This document shows positions 1 through 8,175 of a DNA stretch of 64,000 nt, piece after piece. The notes below the pieces were generated by a model. The model saw only the letters and a list, made by a program, of their open reading frames with translations. It ran no database searches and had not been told where the DNA came from. The DNA is from Brachybacterium sacelli. GTDB taxonomy: Bacteria; Actinomycetota; Actinomycetes; Actinomycetales; Dermabacteraceae. Made by a program: the position numbers and the translations under genes. Location of the stretch: contig NZ_JAGIOD010000001.1 of NCBI RefSeq assembly GCF_017876545.1, positions 2,790,001 to 2,854,000 of the forward strand. The letters run 5' to 3'. Within the stretch, counting starts at the first letter, position 1, and the number at the start of each line of letters is the position of its first letter.

Positions 1-747
1 GATCGCGGTCGCGGCGCCCGCGAGCAGCGTCACAGCCCCCACGGCGAGCACCCGAGCGGGCGCCAGGCGGACCCCGAGCGACCCGGCGAGGTCCTCGCCC
101 AGGGCGATGGCGTTCAGAGGACGCGTCACCCCCAGGGCGATCAGCAGACCGATCCCGATCCAGGGCGCCACCGACACCAGCTGCGCGAGGTCAGGTCCCG
201 CCACGGAGCCCGCCGCCCACACCCGGAAGCGGTCGAAGGTCCCGGGATCCAGCAGACGCAGCCCGGAGGTGACACCGCCGAGCACCGCGGCCAGCGCCAC
301 CCCGGCCAGCGTCGTGCGCAAGGGGGTGGCCGGGCCCCGCCCCCCGGCGCCGATCGCGACCACCGCCAGGGATGCGACCGCGGCGCCGAGCAGGGCCGCG
401 ACGATCAGTCCCGAGGTGTCGACCACCCCCAGGGCGGCGATGGCCACGGTCACCGCGAAGGCGGCACCGGCATTGACCCCGAGGATGCCCGGATCGGCGA
501 GCGGATTGCGGGTGAAGGCCTGGATCAGACCGCCGGCGACCGCGAGAGCCGCACCTACCAGCAGCGCGACCAGCGTGCGGGGGAGCCGGTAGTCCCACAG
601 CAGCGCGGTCGCCTCCGCACTGCCGTGGTCGCGCAGCACGTTGAGGATCTCGGCAACGCTCAGCGGCCTGGCCCCGACGGCCAGACTGAGCACGACGGAG
701 GACAGCAGACCGATCAGCAGTCCCGCTGTCAGCAGGGCGGTCCTCAC
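1..747 (-). CDS. FecCD-family iron-siderophore ABC transporter permease (3' end outside window)
   Basis: Membrane permease of an ABC importer for ferric siderophores. 249 codons are visible and the C-terminus lies beyond the left edge. The GTG start at 747 overlaps the stop of the upstream reductase gene by four bases (GTGA), so the two are probably translationally coupled. The first residues form a hydrophobic helix (VRTALLTAGLLIGLLSSVV). The FecCD signature is plain: AVAGGLIQAFTRNPLADPGI, then a glycine/alanine-rich helix, and later NAIALGEDLAGSLGVRLAP, the cytoplasmic loop that contacts the ATPase. The family normally has about 330-350 residues in 8-10 helices, so roughly a quarter is missing. 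Its partner is the siderophore-interacting reductase upstream, which releases iron after import. Family certain; the siderophore cannot be named. Confidence 0.93.
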   Translation of the reverse strand, partial: MRTALLTAGLLIGLLSSVVLSLAVGARPLSVAEILNVLRDHGSAEATALLWDYRLPRTLVALLVGAALAVAGGLIQAFTRNPLADPGILGVNAGAAFAVTVAIAALGVVDTSGLIVAALLGAAVASLAVVAIGAGGRGPATPLRTTLAGVALAAVLGGVTSGLRLLDPGTFDRFRVWAAGSVAGPDLAQLVSVAPWIGIGLLIALGVTRPLNAIALGEDLAGSLGVRLAPARVLAVGAVTLLAGAATAI

Positions 748-2717
748 GGGCGGGTGGGCGCGTTCGCGCCGGAGGCGTCGGCGATCACGACGGAGGGGCC
801 GAACCCCCAGCCGAGCGGCGCACTGCGCACCCCGGAGCAACGGGCGCCCTCGAGCAGATCCCGCAGCTGGGTGCTGGTGCGCAGCGCGACCCCGGTCGAG
901 GTGAGCGCCGTCAGCGTCCGGGCGGCGACGTGGTCGTCGGTCCGGGCGTCGTCGGCGAGGTCCGTCACCAGCAGCAGCTGGGCACCGGTGCGGCGGGAGA
1001 GGCGGTCCAGGAGCGAGCGGAGACGCGCGTCGGGGAGTGCTTCGGTCGCGTGCTGGAGGATGCTCACCTCCGTCAGAGGCAGTTCCTCGTCCTCGAGGAC
1101 CAGCTGCACTCGCCGGCGCCGGGAGGGATCGGTGATCTCGCGGTCCAGGCGCTGTCGGATCATCTCCGCGCGGCGCGGCGCCACCAGCAGGCTGACCCTG
1201 CGGTCAGCCCGTGCCAGCAGCGCGGCGGCCGTCGGGACGATGCCGTCGCCGCAGAGCAGCACCGTCCCCGCGGCGGCCACCTCCGGCAGGTCGGCCAGGG
1301 GCTGGACGTTCCACTGCAGCGAGTCCTCGCGGCGGCCGTGGAACGCCGCGTCGACCTCGTCGTCGTGGCCGCGCCAGGTCACGAGGTCCGCCGGCAGCGC
1401 CGGGGCGGTGGCCACCTCTCCGGTGCGCACCACCGTGAGCAGTTCGAGCAGGGAGAGGTCCACCCGGCCGGCCGGCGTGTCCAGATCCAGCGACTCCTGG
1501 ACGCTCTCCTCGAGCAGCACCTCGCCCAGCGCGGTATGGACGAAGCCTCCACGGCCGTCCTCCCGCAGCAGTCCCAGAGCGATCATCGCGTCCAGGAGCG
1601 GGGACAGCCGCTCGACGGGGACCCGTGTCGTCTCGACCAGTTCGGGGAGCGAGCGGGCGGCGTCGGCGAGGGCGACCGGGATGCCCAGGGACACGGCGAC
1701 CCGCAGCACGATGGGGGCCAGCAGCTCGCTCATCTCGTGCACCTGGTGCATCAGCTCCTGCGGGGAGGCGGGCGTCGGCGGGTCCGACGCCGGTGCGCGG
1801 TCCGCGGACGGCGTCGGCACGGGCTCGGAGGATGTCGGCGGTGCGGGGGAGGTCGCCCTGTCCGGTGCGCCGCCGCGGCGCGGTGACTCGGCGCGGTCCT
1901 CGTCGCCGGTCACCCGGCGCCAGTAGCCCACCACCTCGACGTCCTCCTTCGGCAGCGCGAGATCGCGGCGCAGGTAGCGGCGGATGGGGGAGATGGTGAG
2001 GGTCTCGCCGGCGCACCACGCGTACACCCGGCCCGGGAGCATCTCGAGCGAGCGGAGGGCGTCGAGCATCAACGTGGAATGTCCCGCCCGGACACCCCGG
2101 GGTCGCACCAGCCAGCTGATCTCCGCCTCGGCTGCGGTCTCCAGCTGCTGCCGATCGGCAGCGTCGGGCACCTCGAGGAGGACCTTCGCGCGGGTCCCGG
2201 CCGGGGCCTCCTCGAGCCACCGCCCGATCGCGGGCAGGGCGGTCTCGTCCCCGATCAGCAGATGCCAGTCGACCTCCTGGTTGATCCCGGCGCTGCACTT
2301 GGGGCCCGCGAAGGAGATCGGATCGCCCACCTCTGCGGCGAAGGCCCAGTCGCTGGCGCGTCCGGCGTCGTGCCTGACCACGTCGAGGTCGACGGTGCCG
2401 GACTCCGGATCGGCGCGCCGCACCGTGTAGTCGCGGCACAGTCCGAGTACGCCGGGTGCCCAGTCGAAACGTCCGGGCTCCTGGCGTCCCGGAGCGGGGG
2501 CGGTGCCGTCGGGCTCCGGGATCACGAGCTTGACGTGGTCGTCGAAGCCGTCGCTGACGAAGGGCCGCAGCGGGATCCCGTCGCGCTCGCCGCCGCGGAG
2601 CTGCTCGCTGCGCAGGGTCACGCGCCGCATCACGGGGGAGATGTCCTCGATCGCGGCGACGGTCGCATCGCGCAGGGCGATCGGGAAGATCGACAACGGG
2701 CGGGAGGTGCGGGGCAC
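744..2717 (-). CDS. siderophore-interacting flavin reductase fused to a methyltransferase-like domain
   Basis: 657 residues, about twice the usual length of a siderophore-interacting protein (SIP). Residues 12-270 are a normal SIP: a ferredoxin-reductase-type FAD domain with RDYTVR at 95-100, then the NAD(P)H-binding half with LLIGDETALPAIGRWLEE and GYWRR near 265. This part should reduce imported ferric siderophore in the cytoplasm. Residues 271-320 are a Pro/Ser/Ala linker. Residues 322-420 resemble the winged-helix dimerisation domain of O-methyltransferases (LLDAMIALGLLREDG). Residues 425-657 resemble a Rossmann methyltransferase whose SAM loop is atypical (LLCGDGIVPTAAALL instead of DxGGGxG). 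GTG start chosen for the GAGGAG ribosome site about 7 bases upstream. It lies first in an operon with the FecCD permease. The role of the C-terminal half is unknown. Confidence 0.85.
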   Translation of the reverse strand: MPRTSRPLSIFPIALRDATVAAIEDISPVMRRVTLRSEQLRGGERDGIPLRPFVSDGFDDHVKLVIPEPDGTAPAPGRQEPGRFDWAPGVLGLCRDYTVRRADPESGTVDLDVVRHDAGRASDWAFAAEVGDPISFAGPKCSAGINQEVDWHLLIGDETALPAIGRWLEEAPAGTRAKVLLEVPDAADRQQLETAAEAEISWLVRPRGVRAGHSTLMLDALRSLEMLPGRVYAWCAGETLTISPIRRYLRRDLALPKEDVEVVGYWRRVTGDEDRAESPRRGGAPDRATSPAPPTSSEPVPTPSADRAPASDPPTPASPQELMHQVHEMSELLAPIVLRVAVSLGIPVALADAARSLPELVETTRVPVERLSPLLDAMIALGLLREDGRGGFVHTALGEVLLEESVQESLDLDTPAGRVDLSLLELLTVVRTGEVATAPALPADLVTWRGHDDEVDAAFHGRREDSLQWNVQPLADLPEVAAAGTVLLCGDGIVPTAAALLARADRRVSLLVAPRRAEMIRQRLDREITDPSRRRRVQLVLEDEELPLTEVSILQHATEALPDARLRSLLDRLSRRTGAQLLLVTDLADDARTDDHVAARTLTALTSTGVALRTSTQLRDLLEGARCSGVRSAPLGWGFGPSVVIADASGANAPTRP

Positions 2718-2801
2718 ACGGACTCCTCGGACTGTTCGGACTGCTCGGCTCGGACGGGCGGCTCAGCGGTGCGGCACCGACGGTCTCTCGCGGACGCCGA
2801 T

Positions 2802-2848
2802 CCACTGAGGGTAGCCTCACCTGACTGAGCGAAGCCTACCCTTAGTGG
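2802..2848 (-). promoter_or_regulatory. tandem DtxR/IdeR-type iron boxes upstream of the siderophore reductase
   Basis: Two 19-bp sites resemble the DtxR/IdeR consensus TTAGGTTAGSCTAACCTAA. Site 1 at 2806-2824 matches 15 of 19 on the minus strand (TCAGGTGAGGCTACCCTCA). Site 2 at 2826-2844 matches 13 of 19. Their centres are 20 bp apart, and the whole block is an inverted repeat with arms CCACTGAGGGTAG (2802-2814) and CTACCCTTAGTGG (2836-2848). TAGGCT and TACCCT inside the block could be -10 elements. Iron-loaded repressor would shut off the operon downstream. The matches are read directly; the function is inferred. Confidence 0.75.
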
Positions 2849-2914
2849 ACAGGGTGTGCGCCAGGGTCGTCCGTGTTCAGGATGATCTGTGCTCGGGGCG
2901 ACCCGTGCCCGGTA

Positions 2915-3352
2915 TCAGTCGGCCGGATCGTCCTCATAGAGGCAGAAGGGATGCCCCGCCGGATCGAGCATCACCCGTACGTCCTCCTGCGGCTGGAACT
3001 CCGCCAGGTGCGCTCCGAGCTCCTGGGCCGCTGCGACCGCCCCGACGACGTCGCGTGCTCCGAGGTCGAGGTGGAGCATCATGTGCTGCTCGCCGTCGCC
3101 GGCCGGCCACACGGGCGGCGTGTAGTGCTCCTCGCTCTGGAAGGCGAGGTTCGCGCCGGCCCCGGGGATCTGCATCGTGCATCAGTGCGGAGCATCGGCA
3201 TGCAGCGGCCACCCCAGCAGATCACGGGAGAAGTGCGCCAGGGGCTGCGCGCGCGGCGCGCTGAGCACCACGCCGACCAAACCGCTCAGATGGGGTCTCG
3301 GGGAGAGCGGGCCGTCCGGTCCCGCAGGGGCGTTGTCGACATCCTCGTCCAT
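2915..3352 (-). pseudogene. VOC-family (glyoxalase-like) protein interrupted by an in-frame TGA
   Basis: A single frame from ATG 3352 to 2915 (146 codons) encodes one vicinal-oxygen-chelate domain, split by TGA at 3182-3184. Before the stop it reads LSGLVGVVLSAPRAQPLAHF then LLGWPLHADAPH. After it comes CTMQIPGAGANLAFQSEEHY, then MMLHLDLGARDVVGAV and GHPFCLYEDD. In this family the residue after the asp/pro stretch is usually tryptophan (W-C-T or W-V-T), so the lesion looks like TGG changed to TGA. No frame change is needed. It could be a recent nonsense mutation, a sequencing error, or two peptides translated separately from an internal ATG at 3175. The start at 3352 is tentative because its GGAGG lies only one base upstream. 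No substrate can be assigned. Confidence 0.75.
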
Positions 3353-3441
3353 GCCTCCATCGAACGCCTTCGGGCCGCCCCAAGCAAGAGCGGCCGCTCG
3401 GGCATGCACAGTGCGGTGTCCGAGACGGCGGGAAGGCGCGC

Positions 3442-4641
3442 TCAGTCGTCCTCGGTCAGCGCGCGGTGGACCACCGGGCCGGCCTGCTCGGCCTGCCAGG
3501 GCCGGGCGCCGAGCGCGAGCAGCTCGGACTCGAGGACGTCCTCGGCGGGCGCCTGCTCGTGCTCCCACACCCAGTGCCGTAGAACGGCGGGCTGCAGGAG
3601 GTTCTCGGCGGGCAGCTCCAGGTCCTCGGCGCGCTGGCCGACGGCGACGCGCACCAGCTGGTACCGCTCCCACACCTCCGGGTACTTCTTGGACCACAGC
3701 TTGTGCGGCGGGGGGTAGGAGCGCTCGCTGCGCTCGGGCAGGTGCGAGGCGGGCAGCCCGAGGCCCGAGCGCGCCGCCTGCCACCACAGGTCCTTGCGGT
3801 GCAGCTTCGCCGGCAACGCCTGCTCGAAGGCCTCCCGCCCGCGGGGCGCCTCCTTGGCGGCGGCGACCAGGTCGCGGTCCTTGATCACCCGGTGCGGGGA
3901 GAGGTCCTCGGCGCCGGCGATCTCGTCGCGCCGTGCCCACATCTCCCGGGCGGCGGCCAGCTGCTTGGCCGAGCGCAGACCTCCCAGGCCGTGCAGCCCC
4001 CGCCAGGTCGAGGACCGTGTGGGACCGTGGTCCCGCAGCCGCTCGTGCTCGAACTCCTGGCGGGCCCACTCCGCCTTGCCGTCCTCCTGCAGTCGCGCGG
4101 CGAGGACGTCGCGGACCTCCACCAGCACCTCGACGTCGAGGGCGGCGTAGGTGAGCCACCCCTCCGGCAGCGGGCGCCGGGACCAGTCGGCCGCGGAGTG
4201 CTCCTTGGCCAGGCGCAGCGAGAGCGCGTCCTCCACGACAGCGCCGAGACCCACTCGCTCCATCCCCAGCAGACGGGCCGCCAGCTCGGTGTCGAACAGC
4301 GCCGCGGGACGCATCCCGAGCTCGTCGAGGCTGGGGAGATCCTGTCCCGCCGCGTGCAGCACCCATTCCCGCTGCGCCAGCAGATCCAGCAGGCGGGCGG
4401 GCAGGGTGAAGGCCAACGGATCGATCAGCGCGGTGCCCGCGGCCTCGGTGCGCAGCTGCACCAGGTAGGCGCGGGAGCTGTAGCGGTAGCTGGAGGCTCT
4501 CTCGGCATCGACCGCGACGGGCTCCTGCGGTGCGGAGGCGGCGGCCTCGCACCAGGCGAGCAGGGGCTGGATCCGATCGATGACGGGCACGAGGCCGCTG
4601 CGCGGAGAGGTGAGATCGGTGACGGGGGCGGACTCTGTCAC
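3442..4641 (-). CDS. rnd: ribonuclease D-type 3'-5' exonuclease with HRDC domain
   Basis: 399 residues. The N-terminal DEDDy exonuclease domain carries its metal ligands in order: D45 and E47 in VAVDAERAS, D101 in HAAGQDLPSL, and Y165/D169 in LTYAALDVEVL. The HRDC nucleic-acid-binding domain follows at about 215-290 (RDEIAGAEDLSPHRVIKDRDL), and the C-terminal part is the actinobacterial RNase D extension. It should trim 3' ends of structured RNAs such as tRNA precursors. The ATG start overlaps the stop of the DUF3000 gene by four bases (ATGA), so the two are co-translated. All catalytic residues are present. The actinobacterial family is usually annotated simply as ribonuclease D, and activity on tRNA is inferred from the family. 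Confidence 0.9.
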   Translation of the reverse strand: MTESAPVTDLTSPRSGLVPVIDRIQPLLAWCEAAASAPQEPVAVDAERASSYRYSSRAYLVQLRTEAAGTALIDPLAFTLPARLLDLLAQREWVLHAAGQDLPSLDELGMRPAALFDTELAARLLGMERVGLGAVVEDALSLRLAKEHSAADWSRRPLPEGWLTYAALDVEVLVEVRDVLAARLQEDGKAEWARQEFEHERLRDHGPTRSSTWRGLHGLGGLRSAKQLAAAREMWARRDEIAGAEDLSPHRVIKDRDLVAAAKEAPRGREAFEQALPAKLHRKDLWWQAARSGLGLPASHLPERSERSYPPPHKLWSKKYPEVWERYQLVRVAVGQRAEDLELPAENLLQPAVLRHWVWEHEQAPAEDVLESELLALGARPWQAEQAGPVVHRALTEDD

Positions 4642-5285
4642 CGGGCGTCACCGGCTTCCTCGGGGCGCGGCGCCCTCGCATGGTGGGTGGGGGCGATCGG
4701 GGCGATGCGCGGCGGGGCCGGGGGCAGGCCTCCCGCGGCGGCCAGCATCGCCGTCCAGGCGGCGAAGTGGGGGGCGAGGTCGGGCCCGCGGCCCTGCCCG
4801 TCGCCCTCGCTCACCGCCTCGTGCTCGGGGGTCCAGGACACGCGCATCTCGACGTCCACGGTCGAGGGGCGCTCCGCGAGCGCCCCGTAGGACTGCGAGA
4901 CCACCCGGGTGGCGGTGCAGCCCAGCTCCCGGGAGTCGGCGCCGTGCAGCTCGAGGGACTCGGTGACCCAGGACCAGGCCACGTCCCCGAGCATCGACTC
5001 GATCGCGAACTCGGGCTCCAGCTGCGCCTGGACCAGCGCCACCATCCGATACGTGCCGTCCCAGGCGTCCTGGCCGGCAGGGTCGTGGAGGATCACCAGG
5101 CGCCCGGAGGCGAGCTCCTCGTCATGGATCAGGATCTCCCCGGTGCAGGCCCACGTCGACGGCGCCATCTTCGAGGGCGCAGGGATCTCTCGCCACTCGA
5201 ACTCCGGTCGGAGCGTGGCATGGGTCATGGCGTCGACGGCGGCACGGAAGGTGTCGTCGCCGGTGCGGATTCGATGGACGGGCAC
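4638..5285 (-). CDS. DUF3000 family protein
   Basis: 215 residues of a protein family found in actinobacteria and of unknown function. Typical stretches are RPEFEWREIPAPSKMAPSTW, RLVILHDPAGQDAWDGTYRM and LGDVAWSWVTESL. No signal peptide or membrane helix is visible, so it is probably cytoplasmic. The last 45 residues are Pro/Ala-rich. It precedes and overlaps the RNase D gene by four bases. That pairing is common in this lineage as far as I recall and suggests a shared transcript rather than a known shared function. Confidence 0.85.
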   Translation of the reverse strand: MPVHRIRTGDDTFRAAVDAMTHATLRPEFEWREIPAPSKMAPSTWACTGEILIHDEELASGRLVILHDPAGQDAWDGTYRMVALVQAQLEPEFAIESMLGDVAWSWVTESLELHGADSRELGCTATRVVSQSYGALAERPSTVDVEMRVSWTPEHEAVSEGDGQGRGPDLAPHFAAWTAMLAAAGGLPPAPPRIAPIAPTHHARAPRPEEAGDAR

Positions 5286-5342
5286 GCTGGGGAGACTAGT
5301 CGCGCGCCGTGCCCGGACCCGTCAGGCGCGCCGGTGCCTGGG

Positions 5343-5366
5343 GCGGTCCCCGGGCGCGGGGACCGC
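5343..5366 (-). terminator. hairpin after msrB
   Basis: GCGGTCCCC (5343-5351) pairs with GGGGACCGC (5358-5366) immediately after the msrB stop codon. There is no long T-run, as is usual in high-GC actinobacteria. Confidence 0.6.
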
Positions 5367-5801
5367 TCAGGCCGCGGTGTCGTCGCTGTGGACGAGGCTG
5401 ATGGAGTTGATGCAGTAGCGCTGATCGGTGGGGGTGGAGAAGCCCTCGCCCTCGAAGACGTGGCCGAGGTGCGAGCCGCACGAGGCGCAGCGCACCTCGA
5501 TCCGGCGCATGCCCAGGGAGCTGTCCTCGAGCAGTTCGACCGACTCGGAATCGGTCGGCGCGTAGAAGGCGGGCCAGCCGCAGTGGGCGTCGAACTGGGT
5601 CTCGGCGGTGAACAGTTCCGCGCCGCAGGCCTTGCACGCGTAGGTGCCGGCGGGACGCACCTCCTCGTACTCGCCGGTGCCGGGACGTTCGGTCCCGCCC
5701 TGACGGAGCACCTGGTACTCGGCGGGGGAGAGGCGCTCGCGCCACTGCTCGTCGCTGATGGTGAGGGGGTAGGTGCGCGTGCCGATGGGATCGGTGGACA
5801 T
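5367..5801 (-). CDS. msrB: peptide-methionine (R)-S-oxide reductase
   Basis: 144 residues. MsrB reduces the R-form of methionine sulfoxide in proteins, using thioredoxin as electron donor. The structural zinc site is complete: C56 and C59 (CKAC), C105 and C108 (CASC). The catalytic cysteine is C130 in QRYCINSISL, and CGWPAF and GSHLGHVF are family signatures. An in-frame ATG 90 bases further upstream exists, but the start at 5801 is preferred because it has GGAGGC eight bases upstream and because the extra 30 residues are only Arg/Ala-rich. The gene stands alone, with a hairpin after it and a divergent hydrolase gene upstream. A thioredoxin gene lies at 48784 in this window. Confidence 0.95.
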   Translation of the reverse strand: MSTDPIGTRTYPLTISDEQWRERLSPAEYQVLRQGGTERPGTGEYEEVRPAGTYACKACGAELFTAETQFDAHCGWPAFYAPTDSESVELLEDSSLGMRRIEVRCASCGSHLGHVFEGEGFSTPTDQRYCINSISLVHSDDTAA

Positions 5802-5913
5802 CGAAGCTGCCTCCGCTCTGCGACGCCCGGGGCGTCGCGCTCGTGCGCGGGACGCGACCGTCCCGCTCCGGATGATGAACGCGGTGTTCACAGTGTCGAT
5901 CCTAGTGCGCGGA

Positions 5914-5919
5914 TAGGAT
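5914..5919 (+). promoter_or_regulatory. -10 element of a probable leaderless transcript
   Basis: TAGGAT ends seven bases before the ATG at 5927, so transcription would start at or next to the start codon. No clear -35 element or ribosome site is seen. Confidence 0.5.
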
Positions 5920-5926
5920 GCACGGT

Positions 5927-7282
5927 ATGACGCGTGACCAAGTCCGGAGCCGCCCCGCCACCGGTCCCCTGGGATGGACCCGGGCCATTCGGCCCCGTTC
6001 CGACCAGGGCCGATGGGCGGAGGCAGCGGTCGTCGGTGCCGTCGGCGCCGCCTCGGCGTTCACGCTCAGCGCAGGTCTGCTGGCCGTCGGCGCCCGGGTG
6101 ATGGCGCGCCTGCCGCTGGTTCCCCAGCAAGGACTGCGCAGGCGACCCGACCTTCCCGTGCGCGCGGTGCACCCCGACCGGGTCCACGTCGAGGCGACCA
6201 AGGAGTCCGTGCGGGACGGCTACCTCGCGCTCCGGCAGTCCGGGGGCACGGTGCACGTGCGGCTGGGACCCGTGGACGGTCGTCCCACCCCCACCACCGT
6301 CTCGCGGCCGCTGCTGGCCGCGGACACCGCCGAACCCCTCCGGGTGGCCAAGGCCGCCGTCAACGGGTTCTTCTGGGCGGGCTCCCCGGCGACCGCCCAC
6401 GGGCTGGGGACCGAGGAGGTCGAGGTCGACTCGCCCGTCGGCTCGATGCCCGCGTGGCTGGTGCGCCCGGACGAAGGGCTCGGCTCGGTGCCCGGCGGCT
6501 CCGACACCTGGGCGATCCTGATCCACGGTCACGGCTCCATGCGCGGCGAGGCGCTGCGGGTGATCCCGCTGCTGCACCGCCTGGGGCTGACCAGCCTGAC
6601 CATCACCTACCGCAACGACACGGGCGCTCCGGACTCCGCGGACCGGATGTACCACCTCGGGGCCGACGAGTGGGAGGACACCGAGGCCGCGATCGAGTAC
6701 GCGCTGGCCCACGGCGCCCGTCGCATCGTGCTGATGGGCTGGTCGATGGGTGGCGGCATCGCCCTGCGCGCCTCCGTGCGCACGGCGCACCGGGACCGGG
6801 TCGTCGGCCTGGTGCTCGACTCCCCGGCGGTGGACTGGCAGGACATCCTGATCTACCACGCCACCGCGCTGAAGGCGCCGCGGGCGATGCGGACGCTGGC
6901 GATGTGGATGATGACCTCCGCGGTCGGGGCCCGCCTGGTGCGTCTGCACGAGGCGATCGCACTGGACGAGATGACGCCCGAGCACTACGCCGAGCACCTC
7001 ATCCATCCCATCCAGCTGTTCCACGCCCTCGACGACGCGACGGTGCCGCCGGAGCCGAGCCGCCGCCTGGCCGCCCTGCGCCCCGATCTGGTGGAGTTCG
7101 TGCCCTTCGAGGGCGCCTCGCACACCCGCGAGTGGAACCGGGATCCGGCACGGTACGAGCGGCACCTGGCTGACTTCCTGGGGCGGGTGCTCGGCCTCGA
7201 GGCCGAGGCCGCCGCGCTGCAGCTGCCGGTGCGCGACCCGGCCTCGGCGGCCCTGGAGGACTCGACCGGCCTGCGACTGTGA
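5927..7282 (+). CDS. alpha/beta hydrolase with N-terminal membrane segment
   Basis: 451 residues from the ATG at 5927 (an in-frame ATG at 5918 is possible). A hydrophobic stretch at about 33-58 (VVGAVGAASAFTLSAGLLAV) suggests a membrane anchor. The hydrolase fold follows from about residue 175, with oxyanion motif IHGHGSMRGEALR, nucleophile elbow GWSMGGG (Ser273), acid in ALDDATVPP (Asp369 or 370) and catalytic His399 in GASHTREW. The triad is complete. It looks like a serine esterase or peptidase-type hydrolase of the acyl-aminoacyl-peptidase/lipase group. The substrate cannot be told from sequence. The start at 5927 was chosen because a TAGGAT -10 element ends seven bases upstream, which fits leaderless translation. 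It diverges from msrB. Confidence 0.85.
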   Translation: MTRDQVRSRPATGPLGWTRAIRPRSDQGRWAEAAVVGAVGAASAFTLSAGLLAVGARVMARLPLVPQQGLRRRPDLPVRAVHPDRVHVEATKESVRDGYLALRQSGGTVHVRLGPVDGRPTPTTVSRPLLAADTAEPLRVAKAAVNGFFWAGSPATAHGLGTEEVEVDSPVGSMPAWLVRPDEGLGSVPGGSDTWAILIHGHGSMRGEALRVIPLLHRLGLTSLTITYRNDTGAPDSADRMYHLGADEWEDTEAAIEYALAHGARRIVLMGWSMGGGIALRASVRTAHRDRVVGLVLDSPAVDWQDILIYHATALKAPRAMRTLAMWMMTSAVGARLVRLHEAIALDEMTPEHYAEHLIHPIQLFHALDDATVPPEPSRRLAALRPDLVEFVPFEGASHTREWNRDPARYERHLADFLGRVLGLEAEAAALQLPVRDPASAALEDSTGLRL

Positions 7283-7318
7283 ACGGGCGGAGAGCCTGAA
7301 CCCGCGGTCCCGGCGCGC

Positions 7319-8071
7319 TCAGCGCTCCCGGCGGTACCGCGAGACCGTCGCGTGCTCGCCGAGCAGCAGCGAGGACAGCTCCCAGCGCTGATCGTGCGCG
7401 GCTCCCCGGAGCACGCGCGGGGAGCCGCCGCCGACCGTGCGGTGCGTGGTCGAGAAGCACAGCTCGTCGAGCAGTCCGTCGGCCGCGAGCCGTCCCAGGG
7501 TGGAGGGCCCGCCCTCCACCTGGATGCTGCGCATCCCCCGCGCGGCCAGGCCCTCGATCGCCGCGGACGGGGTGGCGGCGGCGATCACGTGCTCCGCGTC
7601 CAGGTCGGCGCGCCGACCTGCCTCCGCCGCGGATGCGGGAGAGGAGATGAGATGGAGCGGTCCGCTGCGATCGAGCGCGTCTGGCAGGTCCCCGCTGTCG
7701 GACCAGACGGCGAGGGCCGGGCGCGGGGCGCCGCCGGGCCGACGGGAGGGCTCCAGCAGGTCACCGCGGCCCTGGACGTGGGAATAGTCCTCCACGCGCA
7801 CTGTCGCGGCTCCCACCAGCACCACGTCCGCCAGGGCGCGCAGCACGCCGAAGACGAGGGAGTCGTCGGGATTGCGCAGGGTCCCACTGGTGCCGTCGGC
7901 CCCGTGGACCGCCCCGTCGAGGGTGGCGTTCATCATGGCCCGGACGTGCGCGGTGCCCGCGGGCAGCGCGGGCAGGGCATAGAGGTCGGCGATCGCCCGT
8001 GCCGCCTCCGGGCCGATGCCCAGCGGGAACGGGGCGGGGAGCAGGGCTCCGTCACGCAGCAGCAGGTGCAC
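7319..8071 (-). CDS. RibD C-terminal-type pyrimidine reductase family protein
   Basis: 250 residues with the dihydrofolate-reductase-like fold of the RibD C-terminal reductase. Signatures are RAMMNATLDGAVHGADGTSG near the start, VLVGAATVRVEDY, VEGGPSTLGRLAADGLLDEL and a closing SSLLLGEHATVSRYRR. RibD reductases use NADPH to reduce the ribosyl side chain in riboflavin synthesis. Stand-alone actinobacterial members like this often have no proven substrate and no riboflavin genes nearby, as here. The start is GTG with GGAGG seven bases upstream. It runs divergently from the ZapE-type gene, whose promoter lies about 90 bases upstream of this start. Family secure; reaction inferred only. Confidence 0.85.
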   Translation of the reverse strand: MHLLLRDGALLPAPFPLGIGPEAARAIADLYALPALPAGTAHVRAMMNATLDGAVHGADGTSGTLRNPDDSLVFGVLRALADVVLVGAATVRVEDYSHVQGRGDLLEPSRRPGGAPRPALAVWSDSGDLPDALDRSGPLHLISSPASAAEAGRRADLDAEHVIAAATPSAAIEGLAARGMRSIQVEGGPSTLGRLAADGLLDELCFSTTHRTVGGGSPRVLRGAAHDQRWELSSLLLGEHATVSRYRRER

Positions 8072-8162
8072 GAGATCCTCCGGGACGACGTCGAGGTGTG
8101 GCTCTGATCATCGCGCACGACGCCTGGGCGCACGACCCGGCACCGGGGCCGCGGACGGAACA

Positions 8163-8168
8163 TACACT
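8163..8168 (+). promoter_or_regulatory. -10 element of a probable leaderless transcript (zapE)
   Basis: TACACT ends seven bases before the GTG at 8176, and no Shine-Dalgarno sequence separates them, so the mRNA probably begins at the start codon. Confidence 0.55.
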
Positions 8169-8175
8169 GGCCGCC

